Of a stretch of DNA of 64,000 bases, positions 38,910 through 48,135 are shown one piece after another. A program made the position numbers and the translations under genes. Origin of the DNA: CAYOSU01 sp964406735 (lineage in GTDB: Bacteria > Bacillota > Clostridia > Christensenellales > CAMQZB01); contig CAYOSU010000004.1 of the NCBI GenBank assembly GCA_964406735.1, forward strand, positions 1-64,000, read 5' to 3'. The notes under the pieces were generated by a model. The model did no database searches, was not told where the DNA came from, and worked only from the letters and a program-made list of their open reading frames with translations. The number at the start of each line of letters is the position of its first letter. The first letter of the stretch is position 1.

Positions 38910-40424
38910 TTGGAAAAGATTGCAGTAATCGATCTCGGATCAAATTCCGCAAGACTGGTCATCGCCAACGTATTGGAGGGTGGATACTTCTTCGTTGCCG
39001 ATGAATGGAAAGAAGCGGTCAGATTAGGTCAAGACATGGAAAGAGACGGCTTTTTGAAGCCGCAGAGGATCCAGCACACGATCAGAACGTTAAAGATGTT
39101 CAAGCAGCTATGCGATGCTGAGGGCGTAAGCAAAATAGTCGCCGTAGCGACAGCAGCCGTTCGTCGTGCAAAGAATCAGAAGAGCTTCCTCGACGAGGTA
39201 TATTCCTCGACGGGGCTTATGTTCCGCGTGCTCACAGCTCAGGAAGAGGCTGCGTACGTATATCAGGGCGTAATAAATTCGATGGAGATCCCGAAAGGAA
39301 TAATCCTTGAGATAGGCGGCGGCTCCACGAAGATTGTATATTACAACCGCAGGAACATTCTTGCGTACGAGACCTTGCCGTTCGGCAGCGTATCGCTCAC
39401 AGAGAAATTTGCGATAGACGGACTGTCCCCAAAGGAGCAGACGCAGAAGATAGAGGAGTTCTTCACCGAAGAGCTTTCGAGGATACCGTGGCTCAAAAAC
39501 GTTGACCCCGACGCACAGCTTATCGGCGTAGGCGGCTCGTTCAGGAACCTTGCCAAGATGTCGCAAAAGGTCAGGAGATACCCCCTCGATATGGTCCACA
39601 ACTACCGCATTCAGAAGCACGATTTCATCACGATATACGAGCTTATCCGCGGACTCGACCTTGACAGAAAGATGAACATAAAGGGTATGAGCAGCGGCAG
39701 AGCGGACATTTTGCCCTCTGCGTTTGCGGCAATGAAAGCGTTCTCCGATTATATCAACAACGAGGAGTTCGTAATATCGTCGGCAGGACTCAGAGAGGGA
39801 ATATTCTTCAACAATGTCTGCCCGCAGACGCTCGAAAAGCCCATTTCCGACGTATTGGGACATTCCCTTATGACGTATATTCAGGGCTACCAGCTCGATT
39901 ATAACCACACCGAGCACGTGATCAATCTCTCGTTGCAGCTTTTCAAACAGCTCCGTGTATTGCACAAGTTCCCGAGAAGCTACATAAAGATCTTGCGTGT
40001 TGCGGCGGCACTACACGATAGCGGCATGAGAGTGAAGTTCTACGACCACCAGAAGCATTCGACCTACGTAATATTGAACTCCAACCTTTACGGAATCAAC
40101 CACCGTGACTTAGTCATGGCGGCGTTCGTCGCAGGTTGCCACCACAAAGAGAACGTTCAGATGCAGAACTGGGTACGCTACAAGGAGCTCGTTTCGGACG
40201 AAGATCTCGATGCAGTCAAGAAGCTCGGCGTAATAATCCGCCTTGCAGAAAGCTTGGACAAGTCCTCGAGAGGGCTCGTTAAGTCGATAAACTGCGACGT
40301 GTTGGGTGATTCCGTCATCATGAAGACGGAAGTCGAGGGCGACGCTACAATGGAGCTTAAGGACGCTATGAACGCCCTGCCCGAATTTAAGCGTGCGTTC
40401 AAGAAGAACCTCAACATTTTATAA
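38910..40424 (+). CDS. ppx: Ppx/GppA phosphatase with HD domain
   Basis: A 504-residue protein: an N-terminal exopolyphosphatase/guanosine-pentaphosphatase domain of the ASKHA fold (IAVIDLGSNSARLVIANV, EIGGGSTKIVYYNRR, LIGVGGSFRNLAKMS) and a C-terminal HD-type domain from about residue 320 (HTEHVINLSLQLFKQL, AAALHDSGMRV, GCHHKENVQM). It hydrolyses polyphosphate or pppGpp terminal phosphates. The start is TTG at 38910 behind AGAGGA. A promoter with extended -10 (TACAAT at 38839-38844) precedes it. Confidence 0.92.
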   Translation: MEKIAVIDLGSNSARLVIANVLEGGYFFVADEWKEAVRLGQDMERDGFLKPQRIQHTIRTLKMFKQLCDAEGVSKIVAVATAAVRRAKNQKSFLDEVYSSTGLMFRVLTAQEEAAYVYQGVINSMEIPKGIILEIGGGSTKIVYYNRRNILAYETLPFGSVSLTEKFAIDGLSPKEQTQKIEEFFTEELSRIPWLKNVDPDAQLIGVGGSFRNLAKMSQKVRRYPLDMVHNYRIQKHDFITIYELIRGLDLDRKMNIKGMSSGRADILPSAFAAMKAFSDYINNEEFVISSAGLREGIFFNNVCPQTLEKPISDVLGHSLMTYIQGYQLDYNHTEHVINLSLQLFKQLRVLHKFPRSYIKILRVAAALHDSGMRVKFYDHQKHSTYVILNSNLYGINHRDLVMAAFVAGCHHKENVQMQNWVRYKELVSDEDLDAVKKLGVIIRLAESLDKSSRGLVKSINCDVLGDSVIMKTEVEGDATMELKDAMNALPEFKRAFKKNLNIL

Positions 40425-40436
40425 GAAAAAAATATA

Positions 40437-40472
40437 AAGCCTCTTTGACTTGAAGTCAAGGAGGCTTTTTTA
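40437..40472. terminator. Bidirectional terminator between ppx and lacI
   Basis: A 14-bp stem (AAGCCTC..TTGACT/AGTCAA..GAGGCTT) with TGA loop, T run on the plus strand and A run on the left for the minus strand. Confidence 0.85.
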
Positions 40473-40485
40473 ATGCTTAAAGAAT

Positions 40486-41463
40486 TTAGTTGCTCGACGA
40501 ATTGCGAAGCACGAGTGTGGTCATGACCTCCGTCTTCGTAGAGAATTTTTCTCCGCTTGCCAGGCAAAACAGCTTTTCGACGGCAGTCTCTCCCATAAAT
40601 CGCTTCGGCACGTCCACGGTAGAAAGGGTAGGTGATAGGTACTCGCAGATAGGCATATTGTCAAATCCGACGATAGCGACGTCATTCGGGACGTTATAGC
40701 AAAACTCCGCAAAAGCCCTCATTGCGCCCTGTGCGATAAGGTCGTTGTCGGCAAAGTAACAGCGAGAGAGCTTCTCACCGCTTGCAAGAAGTGCTTTCAT
40801 GTCGGCGTATGCCCCGTCTGCAGAGGGGGTAAGCTCGTGTACGGTACAGCTCGACGAGGAAAGCCCGTTTTTACGCACCGCCTTATAAAACCCGTCCGCC
40901 CTCGACTCAAAGTTAGGGATGCTGAACGAGGAGTGCAGGTATCCTGGTGTCGTTCTGAATTTTTTGATGAGATGATCGGTTGCGGCGAACGCTCCCTGCA
41001 CGTTGTTGATAACGACCGAGCTTACGGGCAAGCACTCGAAATAGCCGTCGAGAAATACGATGGGGAGATCCGTTTTAGAAACGCTTTTCGCAGTCTGCTC
41101 GTCCATTTCGGTCGCAAGTAGGATGATGCCTTTTGAGTTAAAGGAGTGCGACAGACTTTCTCCCTCATAAAGATACGAGATGTTGAGTTTAAATCCACGC
41201 TTTCTGCACCCTGCCGCAACGCCTTGCGATAGCTCGGAGAAGAATGGCGTGTCAGAAACGACCGCACCGCTTTTGACGTATAAAATAAAGTCAATAACGC
41301 CCGATGACAGGTCTTTTTTAAGCTCCAACCCCTGCTTTTCCGCTTCTTCGAGCACTGCCGCACGTGTCTTGTCGGACACTCCGTACTTGTTGTTGAGTGC
41401 CATTGATACCGCAGCTTCCGATAAGCCTAAGCTCTTTGCTATAGATTTTGCCGTCGGCTTCAT
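40486..41463 (-). CDS. LacI-family regulator
   Basis: A 325-residue LacI/GalR regulator. The HTH is TAKSIAKSLGLSEAAVSMAL followed by NNKYGVSDKTRAAVLEEAEK; the hinge helix and periplasmic-binding-type effector domain (DLPIVFLDGYFECLPVSSVV, DNDLIAQGAMRAFAE, AIVGFDNMPICEYLSPTLST) follow. It is divergent from the operon starting at 41648, which holds an 18-bp palindromic operator just after its promoter. Its own promoter (TTGACT, 17 bp, TATACT on the minus strand, 41494-41522) lies in the same region. Confidence 0.94.
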   Translation of the reverse strand: MKPTAKSIAKSLGLSEAAVSMALNNKYGVSDKTRAAVLEEAEKQGLELKKDLSSGVIDFILYVKSGAVVSDTPFFSELSQGVAAGCRKRGFKLNISYLYEGESLSHSFNSKGIILLATEMDEQTAKSVSKTDLPIVFLDGYFECLPVSSVVINNVQGAFAATDHLIKKFRTTPGYLHSSFSIPNFESRADGFYKAVRKNGLSSSSCTVHELTPSADGAYADMKALLASGEKLSRCYFADNDLIAQGAMRAFAEFCYNVPNDVAIVGFDNMPICEYLSPTLSTVDVPKRFMGETAVEKLFCLASGEKFSTKTEVMTTLVLRNSSSN

Positions 41464-41490
41464 AACGTTCTCCTTTCATGTTTTTTTTCT

Positions 41491-41598
41491 TTAAGTATAT
41501 TGGAATTAAGTAATTTAGTCAATGATTTACTTAAGATTTTGCAAATATTAAGTATTTTGGTCTTGAAATAGGGAAAAAGCCGATATATAATTTAAGTA
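41491..41598. repeat. Five TTAAGTA heptamers in the lacI/operon spacer
   Basis: TTAAGTA occurs at 41491, 41506, 41548 and 41592 and, inverted, at 41528 in about 110 bp. Two facing copies give TTAAGTAA...TTACTTAA around the lacI -35. They may be part of a regulatory site or reflect AT-rich sequence. Confidence 0.4.
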
Positions 41599-41624
41599 TA
41601 AGATAGTGAAAGCGTATGCTTTCA
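41563..41624 (+). promoter_or_regulatory. Promoter and LacI-type operator of the apiose-like operon
   Basis: TTGAAA (41563-41568), 17 bp, TATAAT (41586-41591). At 41607-41624 lies TGAAAGC-GTAT-GCTTTCA, a palindrome with perfect 7-bp arms, in the initially transcribed region. The arms match the TGAAAGC half-sites of many LacI-family operators and resemble a stretched CcpA cre site. Repression by the divergent LacI protein is the simplest reading. Confidence 0.75.
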
Positions 41625-41647
41625 AAAATGGCTATCAGGAGAACGGT

Positions 41648-43399
41648 ATGGAAGTCAAGAGATTTGAACGCTTTGAAACAAGTTTGACGGCAAAGGTATC
41701 GGGGAATCCCTTTGATACGGACTTTTACGCAATGGTAACGATGCCCGACGGGGCAAAACAGAAAATAAACGGCTTTTACGACGGAGACGATGCGTTCAAG
41801 CTCCGTGTAATGCCCGAAAAGATAGGCAGATACACCTACGAAACGGTATCGAGCGTTTCGGAGCTGAACGGCAAGACGGGCGAATTTACCTGCGTAGAGG
41901 CAAGGGATGGCGTTCACGGCAAGGTCAAGGTAAAGGACAAGTATTGGTTTGAATACGAGGACGGCACGCCCTACTTAGAGGTAGGAACGACGTGCTACGC
42001 TTGGATATACCAGTCGGACGAGCTTATACAAAAGACTCTTGACACGCTGTCAAAGGGCTACTTCAACAAGATAAGGATGTGCGTCTTCCCGAAGTGGTAC
42101 GAGCATAACAGGCATGAGCCGTCTATGTACCCGTTCGAGGGAACGCTCAAAAATTTTGATTACACCCGCCCCAACGTAAAGCTTTTCAGACACTTAGAGG
42201 GCTTAGTAGACAAATTGGCGGATATGGGTATAGAGGCAGATATAATAATCTTCCACCCTTACGATAAGGCTGAATGGGGCTTTTCGGAGATGACTAAGGC
42301 GCAGGACAGAGCGTATATGAAGTACCTGACCGCAAGACTTTCATCTTTCCGCAACGTCTGGTGGAGCTTAGCCAACGAGTACGACCTCATGCGCAAGGGC
42401 TACAAGAAAAAATACAACGAGTGGAAGGGTATAGCAAAGTGTATACACGACAACGACCCATACGGGCATTTGATAGGCATTCACCAGTGCTTCAATATGT
42501 TCGACCACAGGTATAAATACATAACCCACTGCTCGGTACAGAAAGAGGACTTATATAAGACTGTCGAATACACCGACGAATACAGAGAGAAATACGGCAA
42601 GCCCGTCGTATGGGACGAGTGCTCGTACGAGGGCAATATAAACCTCACTTGGGGCAACGTAACGGCGCAGGAGTTCGTCCGCAGATTTTGGGAAGCTACC
42701 GCTCGTGGCGGCTATATGGGGCACGGAGAGACCTACGTCGACAACGAGAACGACATACTTTGGTGGTCTCACGGCGGAGAATTACACGGCGAGAGTCAGG
42801 AGAGGATAAAGTTCTATAAAGACGTAATGAGCGAATGCAAGAACTTAGAGCTTACTTACGGCTCGAGTGGCAGCGATATAGCAGAGGGCTACGCAGGTCT
42901 TGACACCTTCTTGACGTATACGGGGCTTTATCAGCCGACGACCGTTTCGATGGCGCTCCCCAAAATTACGACCTACAAGGTATATGCGATAGACACTTGG
43001 AACATGGAAAAGACCCTTGTTTCGGACAGCGCAAGCGGCACGATAACGGTAGAGCTTCCCGGGAGACCCTATATGGCAGTTCTTGCGATAGCGAATGCCG
43101 ACGGCGTAATAGACCCGACAAAGACGCAATTCGACGCCGACACGGCGTTCAGGAGTGCAATATACTACAAGGGCGGCAAGAAGTTCTTGAAAGCGCTCAA
43201 ATTACTTATGACGGTAGCAGGCTTGAAAAAGATGTACCCTATGGCGATAAGAATGAGCATCAATCAAGGCGCTGTGCTTGGCGGAATGTCTCCCGATAAG
43301 ACTAAGGCAATGGAGAAGGGTGCGTCGATAATAATCAACGACGGCAAGCTTTTCAAGGGTATCAAGTATATCATCAAAGGCATGAAAGGTGCGTACTGA
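41648..43399 (+). CDS. Apiosidase-like glycoside hydrolase (DUF5060/DUF5605 type)
   Basis: A 583-residue intracellular hydrolase. An N-terminal DUF5060-like beta domain (residues about 1-90) is followed by a TIM barrel of the DUF4038/apiosidase-like group (about 95-420) and a C-terminal beta domain. Likely catalytic acids sit in VWWSLANEYDL (Asn-Glu, acid/base) and PVVWDECSYEGN (nucleophile). About 80 extra residues at the C-terminus are not recognised. The start at 41648 follows AGGAG; the frame extends back to 41606 across the operator. Its operon partners fit an apiose pathway, which supports but does not prove apiosidase activity. Confidence 0.8.
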   Translation: MEVKRFERFETSLTAKVSGNPFDTDFYAMVTMPDGAKQKINGFYDGDDAFKLRVMPEKIGRYTYETVSSVSELNGKTGEFTCVEARDGVHGKVKVKDKYWFEYEDGTPYLEVGTTCYAWIYQSDELIQKTLDTLSKGYFNKIRMCVFPKWYEHNRHEPSMYPFEGTLKNFDYTRPNVKLFRHLEGLVDKLADMGIEADIIIFHPYDKAEWGFSEMTKAQDRAYMKYLTARLSSFRNVWWSLANEYDLMRKGYKKKYNEWKGIAKCIHDNDPYGHLIGIHQCFNMFDHRYKYITHCSVQKEDLYKTVEYTDEYREKYGKPVVWDECSYEGNINLTWGNVTAQEFVRRFWEATARGGYMGHGETYVDNENDILWWSHGGELHGESQERIKFYKDVMSECKNLELTYGSSGSDIAEGYAGLDTFLTYTGLYQPTTVSMALPKITTYKVYAIDTWNMEKTLVSDSASGTITVELPGRPYMAVLAIANADGVIDPTKTQFDADTAFRSAIYYKGGKKFLKALKLLMTVAGLKKMYPMAIRMSINQGAVLGGMSPDKTKAMEKGASIIINDGKLFKGIKYIIKGMKGAY

Positions 43400-43400
43400 T

Positions 43401-44237
43401 ATGGACGGTAAATATAAAAGCCTCGAGCGGCTTGCGATGGAAAACCGCATCGACACTGTGGAGCTTATATATCACGCAAAGACGGGGCATATTGGCGGAA
43501 GCATGTCGGCGATGGACATCTTGACCACGCTGTACTTCGAGGTTCTTGACGTAGAAAAAATAAAGCGAGGCGCTCCCGACAGGGATCGCTTCGTTCTTTC
43601 AAAGGGTCATAACGCAGAGGGCTTATACGTAGTCCTCGCAAAGTGCGGCTTTTTTTCGAAAAGCGAGCTGAAAAAATACGCCGCTTTGGGCACTGCGTAC
43701 GCCGCACATCCGACAAAGCACGTTGAGGGCGTAGAGTTTGCAACGGGATCGCTTGGACACGGCTTGTCGGTAGGTGCAGGCATGGCGTTAGGCTTAAAAA
43801 GCTCGGGCTGCGACTCGCACGTTTACGTATTAATGGGGGACGGCGAGCAAGCGGAAGGCTCTCTTTGGGAAGCTGCAATGGCGTGCGCCAAATATAAGCT
43901 TGATAACCTGACCGCAATAGTAGACAGAAACAGGCTTCAGATCTCGGGAAATACCGAATACGTCATGCCTCTTGACGACTTAAAGAAAAAATACGAGGCT
44001 TTCGGCTTCAATGCGATCGAGGTGGACGGACATAACGCCGAGGAGCTTGCAAAGGCTTTGAGAACGAGGGAAAAAGATAAGCCCACCGTAGTCATCGCAA
44101 ACACTGTTAAGGGCTACGGAAGCGTTATAACGGAGAATAAAGCCGTATGGCACCACAAAGTGCCGACGGGCGATGAGTATTACGAGATAGTGAGAGAGCT
44201 GAAAGAGCGCATAGCGAAGACGGAGGAAAGAGTATGA
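43401..44237 (+). CDS. Transketolase, N-terminal subunit
   Basis: A 278-residue TPP-binding half of a split transketolase: HAKTGHIGGSMSAMDILTTL, KGHNAEGLYVVLAKCGF, GSLGHGLSVGAGMALG and the TPP motif GDGEQAEGSLWEAAM..NLTAIVDRN. Its start is 2 bp after the hydrolase stop, and it overlaps the C-terminal subunit gene by 4 bp. In a sugar operon with a kinase and isomerase it matches the AptA-type subunit of apulose-4-phosphate transketolase; a general transketolase role is the alternative. Confidence 0.9.
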   Translation: MDGKYKSLERLAMENRIDTVELIYHAKTGHIGGSMSAMDILTTLYFEVLDVEKIKRGAPDRDRFVLSKGHNAEGLYVVLAKCGFFSKSELKKYAALGTAYAAHPTKHVEGVEFATGSLGHGLSVGAGMALGLKSSGCDSHVYVLMGDGEQAEGSLWEAAMACAKYKLDNLTAIVDRNRLQISGNTEYVMPLDDLKKKYEAFGFNAIEVDGHNAEELAKALRTREKDKPTVVIANTVKGYGSVITENKAVWHHKVPTGDEYYEIVRELKERIAKTEERV

Positions 44238-45169
44238 AGGTCTCGGCAAGAAGAGCGATAACGGACGCAATAGCCGACGTTGCGGCGACGGATAAAGACG
44301 TTTTCCTCGTATGCACCGATTCGAGGGGCAGCGTAACTGCGGAACGCTTTTTCGACAGCTTCCCCGAAAGAGGTATAGAGTGCGGCATAGCAGAGCAAAA
44401 CGCAATATCGCTCGGAGCAGGGCTTGCGACGACGGGCAAGACCGTTTTCGTTGCAGGACCGGCGTGCTTCATGTCAACTCGTGCGTATGAGCAGATAAAG
44501 GTAGACGTTGCGTATAATTTCACTGACGTCAAGGTGCTCGGAGTGTCGGGCGGAGTAAGCTACGGACCGTTGGGCGCTACCCACCTTGCGATCAACGATA
44601 TAGCGGCGATGCGCTCGCTGTTTAATATGGAGATATTTTTGCCTGCCGACGATATAGAGGCAAGGTTTGTAGCAAATTACGCCGCAAGCTCAAAAAAGCC
44701 GACCTATATAAGGGTTGGCAGAGGAGACGTCGAACGGGTATATGGCGAGAACGAGACGTTCGAGATAGGCAAGGCAAAGGTAGTGAGAGATGGCTCTGAC
44801 ATAACGCTCGTTGCGGCAGGAGAAACGGTCGCAATAGCCAAAAAGGCGGCGGAAGAGCTGGAAAAGAGCGGCGTTTCTGCGGCAGTGCTCGATTATTTCA
44901 CAATAAAGCCGTTTGACGAAATAACGCTCCAAAAATACGCTCATAATTGCGGTTGCGTGCTGAGCGTAGAGGAGCATAGCATCATCGGCGGCTTGGGTGA
45001 AGCGTGTGCGCATGCGTTGGCAGAGAGTGGCGTTCCCTTAAAGATATTAGGCTTCCCTGACGAGGAACTCATTGTCGGAAAGCCCGACGAGCTGTTTGAA
45101 CATTACGGCTTAACGACAAGCGGAGTCGCAAAGGCGGCAACAGAGCTTATCGGGAGGGTAAAAAAATGA
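44234..45169 (+). CDS. Transketolase, C-terminal subunit
   Basis: A 311-residue pyrimidine-binding half of the split transketolase. It shows FLVCTDSRGSVTAERF, IECGIAEQNAISLGAGLAT with the catalytic Glu, and PTYIRVGRGDVERVY. The C-terminal domain (VSAAVLDYFTIKPFDEITLQ) is normal. Coupled by overlaps to both neighbours; AptB-type in the apiose model. Confidence 0.9.
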   Translation: MKVSARRAITDAIADVAATDKDVFLVCTDSRGSVTAERFFDSFPERGIECGIAEQNAISLGAGLATTGKTVFVAGPACFMSTRAYEQIKVDVAYNFTDVKVLGVSGGVSYGPLGATHLAINDIAAMRSLFNMEIFLPADDIEARFVANYAASSKKPTYIRVGRGDVERVYGENETFEIGKAKVVRDGSDITLVAAGETVAIAKKAAEELEKSGVSAAVLDYFTIKPFDEITLQKYAHNCGCVLSVEEHSIIGGLGEACAHALAESGVPLKILGFPDEELIVGKPDELFEHYGLTTSGVAKAATELIGRVKK

Positions 45170-46626
45170 ACGCAGACGGCGAGAAAAAATATATCCTTGC
45201 GATAGACCAAAGCACGTCCAACACAAAGGCAGTGCTGTTTTCGCAAAGCGGCAAGCTCGTCGATAGAGTGGACGTTCCGCATAGACAGATAGTCGTCGGG
45301 AGCTTAGTCGAGCACGACGCCGAGGAGATATATCAAAACACCCTTTTGGCTGTAAAGAGGCTTATCGACAAGGATGGAGAGAGAAGAACGCAGATAAAAG
45401 CGTGCGGCATCACTAACCAGCGTGAGACTGCGATCTGCTTTGATATAAAAAGCGGCAAGCCCGTATATAACGCAATAGTATGGCAAGACGGCAGGGCAAC
45501 GGAGCAGACCGATAGAGTGGAAACGGAGCGTTCTTACGTCAAAAAAGTGACAGGGCTCAACCTCTCGCCCTACTTTTCCGCCCCGAAATACGCTTGGATA
45601 ATAGAGAATATCAAGGAAGCGCAAGAGTGCGCAAAAAAGGGCGATATAAGGTGCTGTAACGTCGATGCCTGGCTTGTTTTTAAGCTGACGGGGAATTTTA
45701 AGACCGATGTTACCAATGCGTCGAGAACGCTTATTCTTGACCTTGAAACGCTGTCCTACGATGAAAAAATGCTGTCGCTTTTCGGCTTAAAGCGAGAGTT
45801 TTTGCCAAAAATAGCCTGCTCCGACGAGCTTTTCGGCTACACAGACTTCGAGGGCTTACTCCCCGAAAAAGTGCCGATAAAGGGCGTTATGGGGGATTCC
45901 CACGCCGCACTTTTCGCAAATACCGAGAAAGTCGGCGGCATAAAGGCAACGTTCGGCACTGGCACGTCCTTGATGCTCAACGTAGGCGATAAGCGAATAT
46001 CGAACTGCCCGACATCAGTCGTCGAGAGCGTAGCCTACTCAAAGAACGGTAAGGCGTATTATGCGATAGAGGGCAATATCAACTACTCGGGAGCGGTCAT
46101 GAACAAGGTGATAGACTTAGGTCTTGCGCAGAGCGTCAGGGAGATAGCGACTGCGGCAACGAGCGTAGAAGATAGCGGCGGCGTATACTTAGTCCCTGCC
46201 TTTTCGGGTCTTTCGGCGCCGTACTGGGACGAAAACGCCCGAGCCGTCATCTGCGGAATGTCTGCGTCCACAAAAAAAGAGCATATATTGCGTGCGGCTG
46301 AAGAAGCTGTCGCATATCAGATAAAGGACGTTTTCGAGGAGATAAAGCGTTGCGATATAGCGATAAACGGCATATACGCCGACGGCGGCGCAACGAGGGA
46401 CGACTTTTTGATGGGCTTTGTATCGGATATTTTAGACGTTACGGTGTCCGTATCGAGCGTAGAAGAGCTGTCTGCGTTCGGCGTTGCGGCGATAGCTGCG
46501 GCAAGCGAGGAGTTTTACGGTAGCAAGACGTATAAAACGGTACAGCCGAAAATGAGCGAAGAAAAAAGGCAAACGCTTTACGGCGGCTGGAAAGATGCGG
46601 TCGCAAAGGCGATAACCAACAAATAA
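45166..46626 (+). CDS. FGGY-family carbohydrate kinase (GlpK-like)
   Basis: A 486-residue FGGY kinase: N-terminal ATPase lobe YILAIDQSTSNTKAVLF, substrate region ACGITNQRETAI..NAIVWQDGRATEQT, TDVTNASRTLILDL, and the C-terminal KATFGTGTSLMLNVGD and GIYADGGATRDDFLMGFVSD. It is closest in style to glycerol kinases, as pentulose kinases for branched sugars also are. Overlap with the split transketolase and proximity of an isomerase suggest it phosphorylates a ketopentose such as apulose. Confidence 0.87.
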   Translation: MNADGEKKYILAIDQSTSNTKAVLFSQSGKLVDRVDVPHRQIVVGSLVEHDAEEIYQNTLLAVKRLIDKDGERRTQIKACGITNQRETAICFDIKSGKPVYNAIVWQDGRATEQTDRVETERSYVKKVTGLNLSPYFSAPKYAWIIENIKEAQECAKKGDIRCCNVDAWLVFKLTGNFKTDVTNASRTLILDLETLSYDEKMLSLFGLKREFLPKIACSDELFGYTDFEGLLPEKVPIKGVMGDSHAALFANTEKVGGIKATFGTGTSLMLNVGDKRISNCPTSVVESVAYSKNGKAYYAIEGNINYSGAVMNKVIDLGLAQSVREIATAATSVEDSGGVYLVPAFSGLSAPYWDENARAVICGMSASTKKEHILRAAEEAVAYQIKDVFEEIKRCDIAINGIYADGGATRDDFLMGFVSDILDVTVSVSSVEELSAFGVAAIAAASEEFYGSKTYKTVQPKMSEEKRQTLYGGWKDAVAKAITNK

Positions 46627-46637
46627 AGGAGAGAACC

Positions 46638-48050
46638 ATGAAGGACAATAAACAGACTTTCGGACTTATAATATCGACGAGGAGCTTTTTCCCCTCGCAT
46701 TTAGTAAAGACCGCAAGGGAACAGATAACGCAAAAATTAGACGAGCTTGGCTACGGTTATATCACCGTCGACGAGAATATGACGAAATACGGCGCAGTAA
46801 TGACCTTTGACGAGGCGCTTACTTGCGCAAAGCTCTTCGAGGAGAACCGCAAGGAGATATCCGGTATCATCGTCGTACTTCCAAACTTCGGCGAGGAGCT
46901 TGGCATCGCAGAGGCGATAGATAGAGCAGACCTCAACGTACCCGTATTGGTGTCTGCGATAGACGACGACTTTGACAAGCTCGATATGGCAAACAGAAGA
47001 GACGCCTTTTGCGGTAAAATATCCCTCTGCAACAACCTCTATTACAGGGATATAAAATACACTCTCACCACCCTTCACACCTGCAAGATAGAAAGCCCTG
47101 ATTTTACCAAGGACTTAAAGGACTTTGCGGCGGTATGCAACGTCGTAAACGGCACTCGCGGGAGCCGCATAGCGATGCTCGGCGCAAGACCAGTTGCGTT
47201 CAACACCGTACGCTTTTCGGAGAAAATTTTGCAAGCTCACGGCATTTCCGTTCAGACCGTCGATATGTCGGAGATAATTTTCGAGGCGGAAAAGCTTGAC
47301 GATAAGGCAAGAATAAGCGAAAAGGTAGAGGAGATCCGTAATTACGGTAAAATCCCCTCCTTTATCGGCGAAGAGCTTCTCGAAAAACAGGCTCGCCTTT
47401 GCCTTACGATAGAGGACTTTGTCAAAAGATATAAAGCAAACGCCTCGACTGTGCAGTGCTGGGACAGCGTAGAGAACAACTACGGCTGTGCTACCTGCCT
47501 TGCGATGAGTATGCTCGGCGAAAAGGGCTTGCCCTCTGCGTGCGAGAGCGACGTAACGGGCGCAGTCTCGATGCTGATGGCGCACTTGGCAAGCGGTAAG
47601 GCGGCGGCTTTAATGGACTGGAACAACAATATAAGGGATGACAGAGACAACTGCATATGCATCCATTGCAGTAACTTCCCCAAGAGCTTTTTCGATACCG
47701 ATGTTGAGATAGAGTGCCTTGACGTGCTCGGTTCGACGCTTGGCAAAGAAAACTGCTTCGGAGCGGTCAAGGGACAGGTGAAAGAGGGCGGTATGACCTT
47801 CTTCAGGGTAACGACTGACGACCGCAAGGGCGTTATGAAAGCGTATGTCGGCGAGGGTACGTTTGAGAGCGAGGAGATACCCACAAAGGGCGGTATCGCA
47901 AATTGCCGTGTAAACGATTTGCAAGGGCTGATGAAATACGTTTGCGAGAACGGCTTCGAGCACCACGTATGCTTCGTAAGAGGAAGATACGCAGGCGTTT
48001 TAGAGGAAGCGTGCAAATATCTCGGGATAGAGGTCTATAGGCATAATTAA
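46638..48050 (+). CDS. L-fucose/L-arabinose isomerase-family protein
   Basis: A 470-residue aldose-ketose isomerase-like protein. It has a Rossmann-like N-terminal part (GLIISTRSFFPSHLVKTAREQ, SGIIVVLPNFGEELGIAEAI), the middle block SRIAMLGARPVAFNTVRFSE, the metal-site region QCWDSVENNYGCATCLAMSM with downstream CESDVTGAVSMLMAHLASGK, and a conserved C-terminal beta part. Last gene of the operon, 11 bp after the kinase. In the apiose model it would make apulose; other pentoses are possible. Confidence 0.83.
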   Translation: MKDNKQTFGLIISTRSFFPSHLVKTAREQITQKLDELGYGYITVDENMTKYGAVMTFDEALTCAKLFEENRKEISGIIVVLPNFGEELGIAEAIDRADLNVPVLVSAIDDDFDKLDMANRRDAFCGKISLCNNLYYRDIKYTLTTLHTCKIESPDFTKDLKDFAAVCNVVNGTRGSRIAMLGARPVAFNTVRFSEKILQAHGISVQTVDMSEIIFEAEKLDDKARISEKVEEIRNYGKIPSFIGEELLEKQARLCLTIEDFVKRYKANASTVQCWDSVENNYGCATCLAMSMLGEKGLPSACESDVTGAVSMLMAHLASGKAAALMDWNNNIRDDRDNCICIHCSNFPKSFFDTDVEIECLDVLGSTLGKENCFGAVKGQVKEGGMTFFRVTTDDRKGVMKAYVGEGTFESEEIPTKGGIANCRVNDLQGLMKYVCENGFEHHVCFVRGRYAGVLEEACKYLGIEVYRHN

Positions 48051-48083
48051 GGAATTTTGCCACTCGGAATAGCATAAAAATAA

Positions 48084-48127
48084 GGCGTTGTTTACCAAAA
48101 TTAAAGGTAAACGACGCCGTTTTTTTG
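48084..48127. terminator. Bidirectional terminator between operon end and araC-like gene
   Basis: GGCGTTGTTTACC/GGTAAACGACGCC (one G-T pair) with a 9-nt loop, T run on the plus side, and a TTATTTTTA stretch on the minus side. Confidence 0.8.
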
Positions 48128-48135
48128 TTATAAAG

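Noticed and set aside
41607..41624. Calling the palindrome a CcpA cre site
   Set aside because: The centre is GTAT, giving 18 bp instead of the 14-16 bp cre layout with central CG; the adjacent LacI gene is a better candidate.
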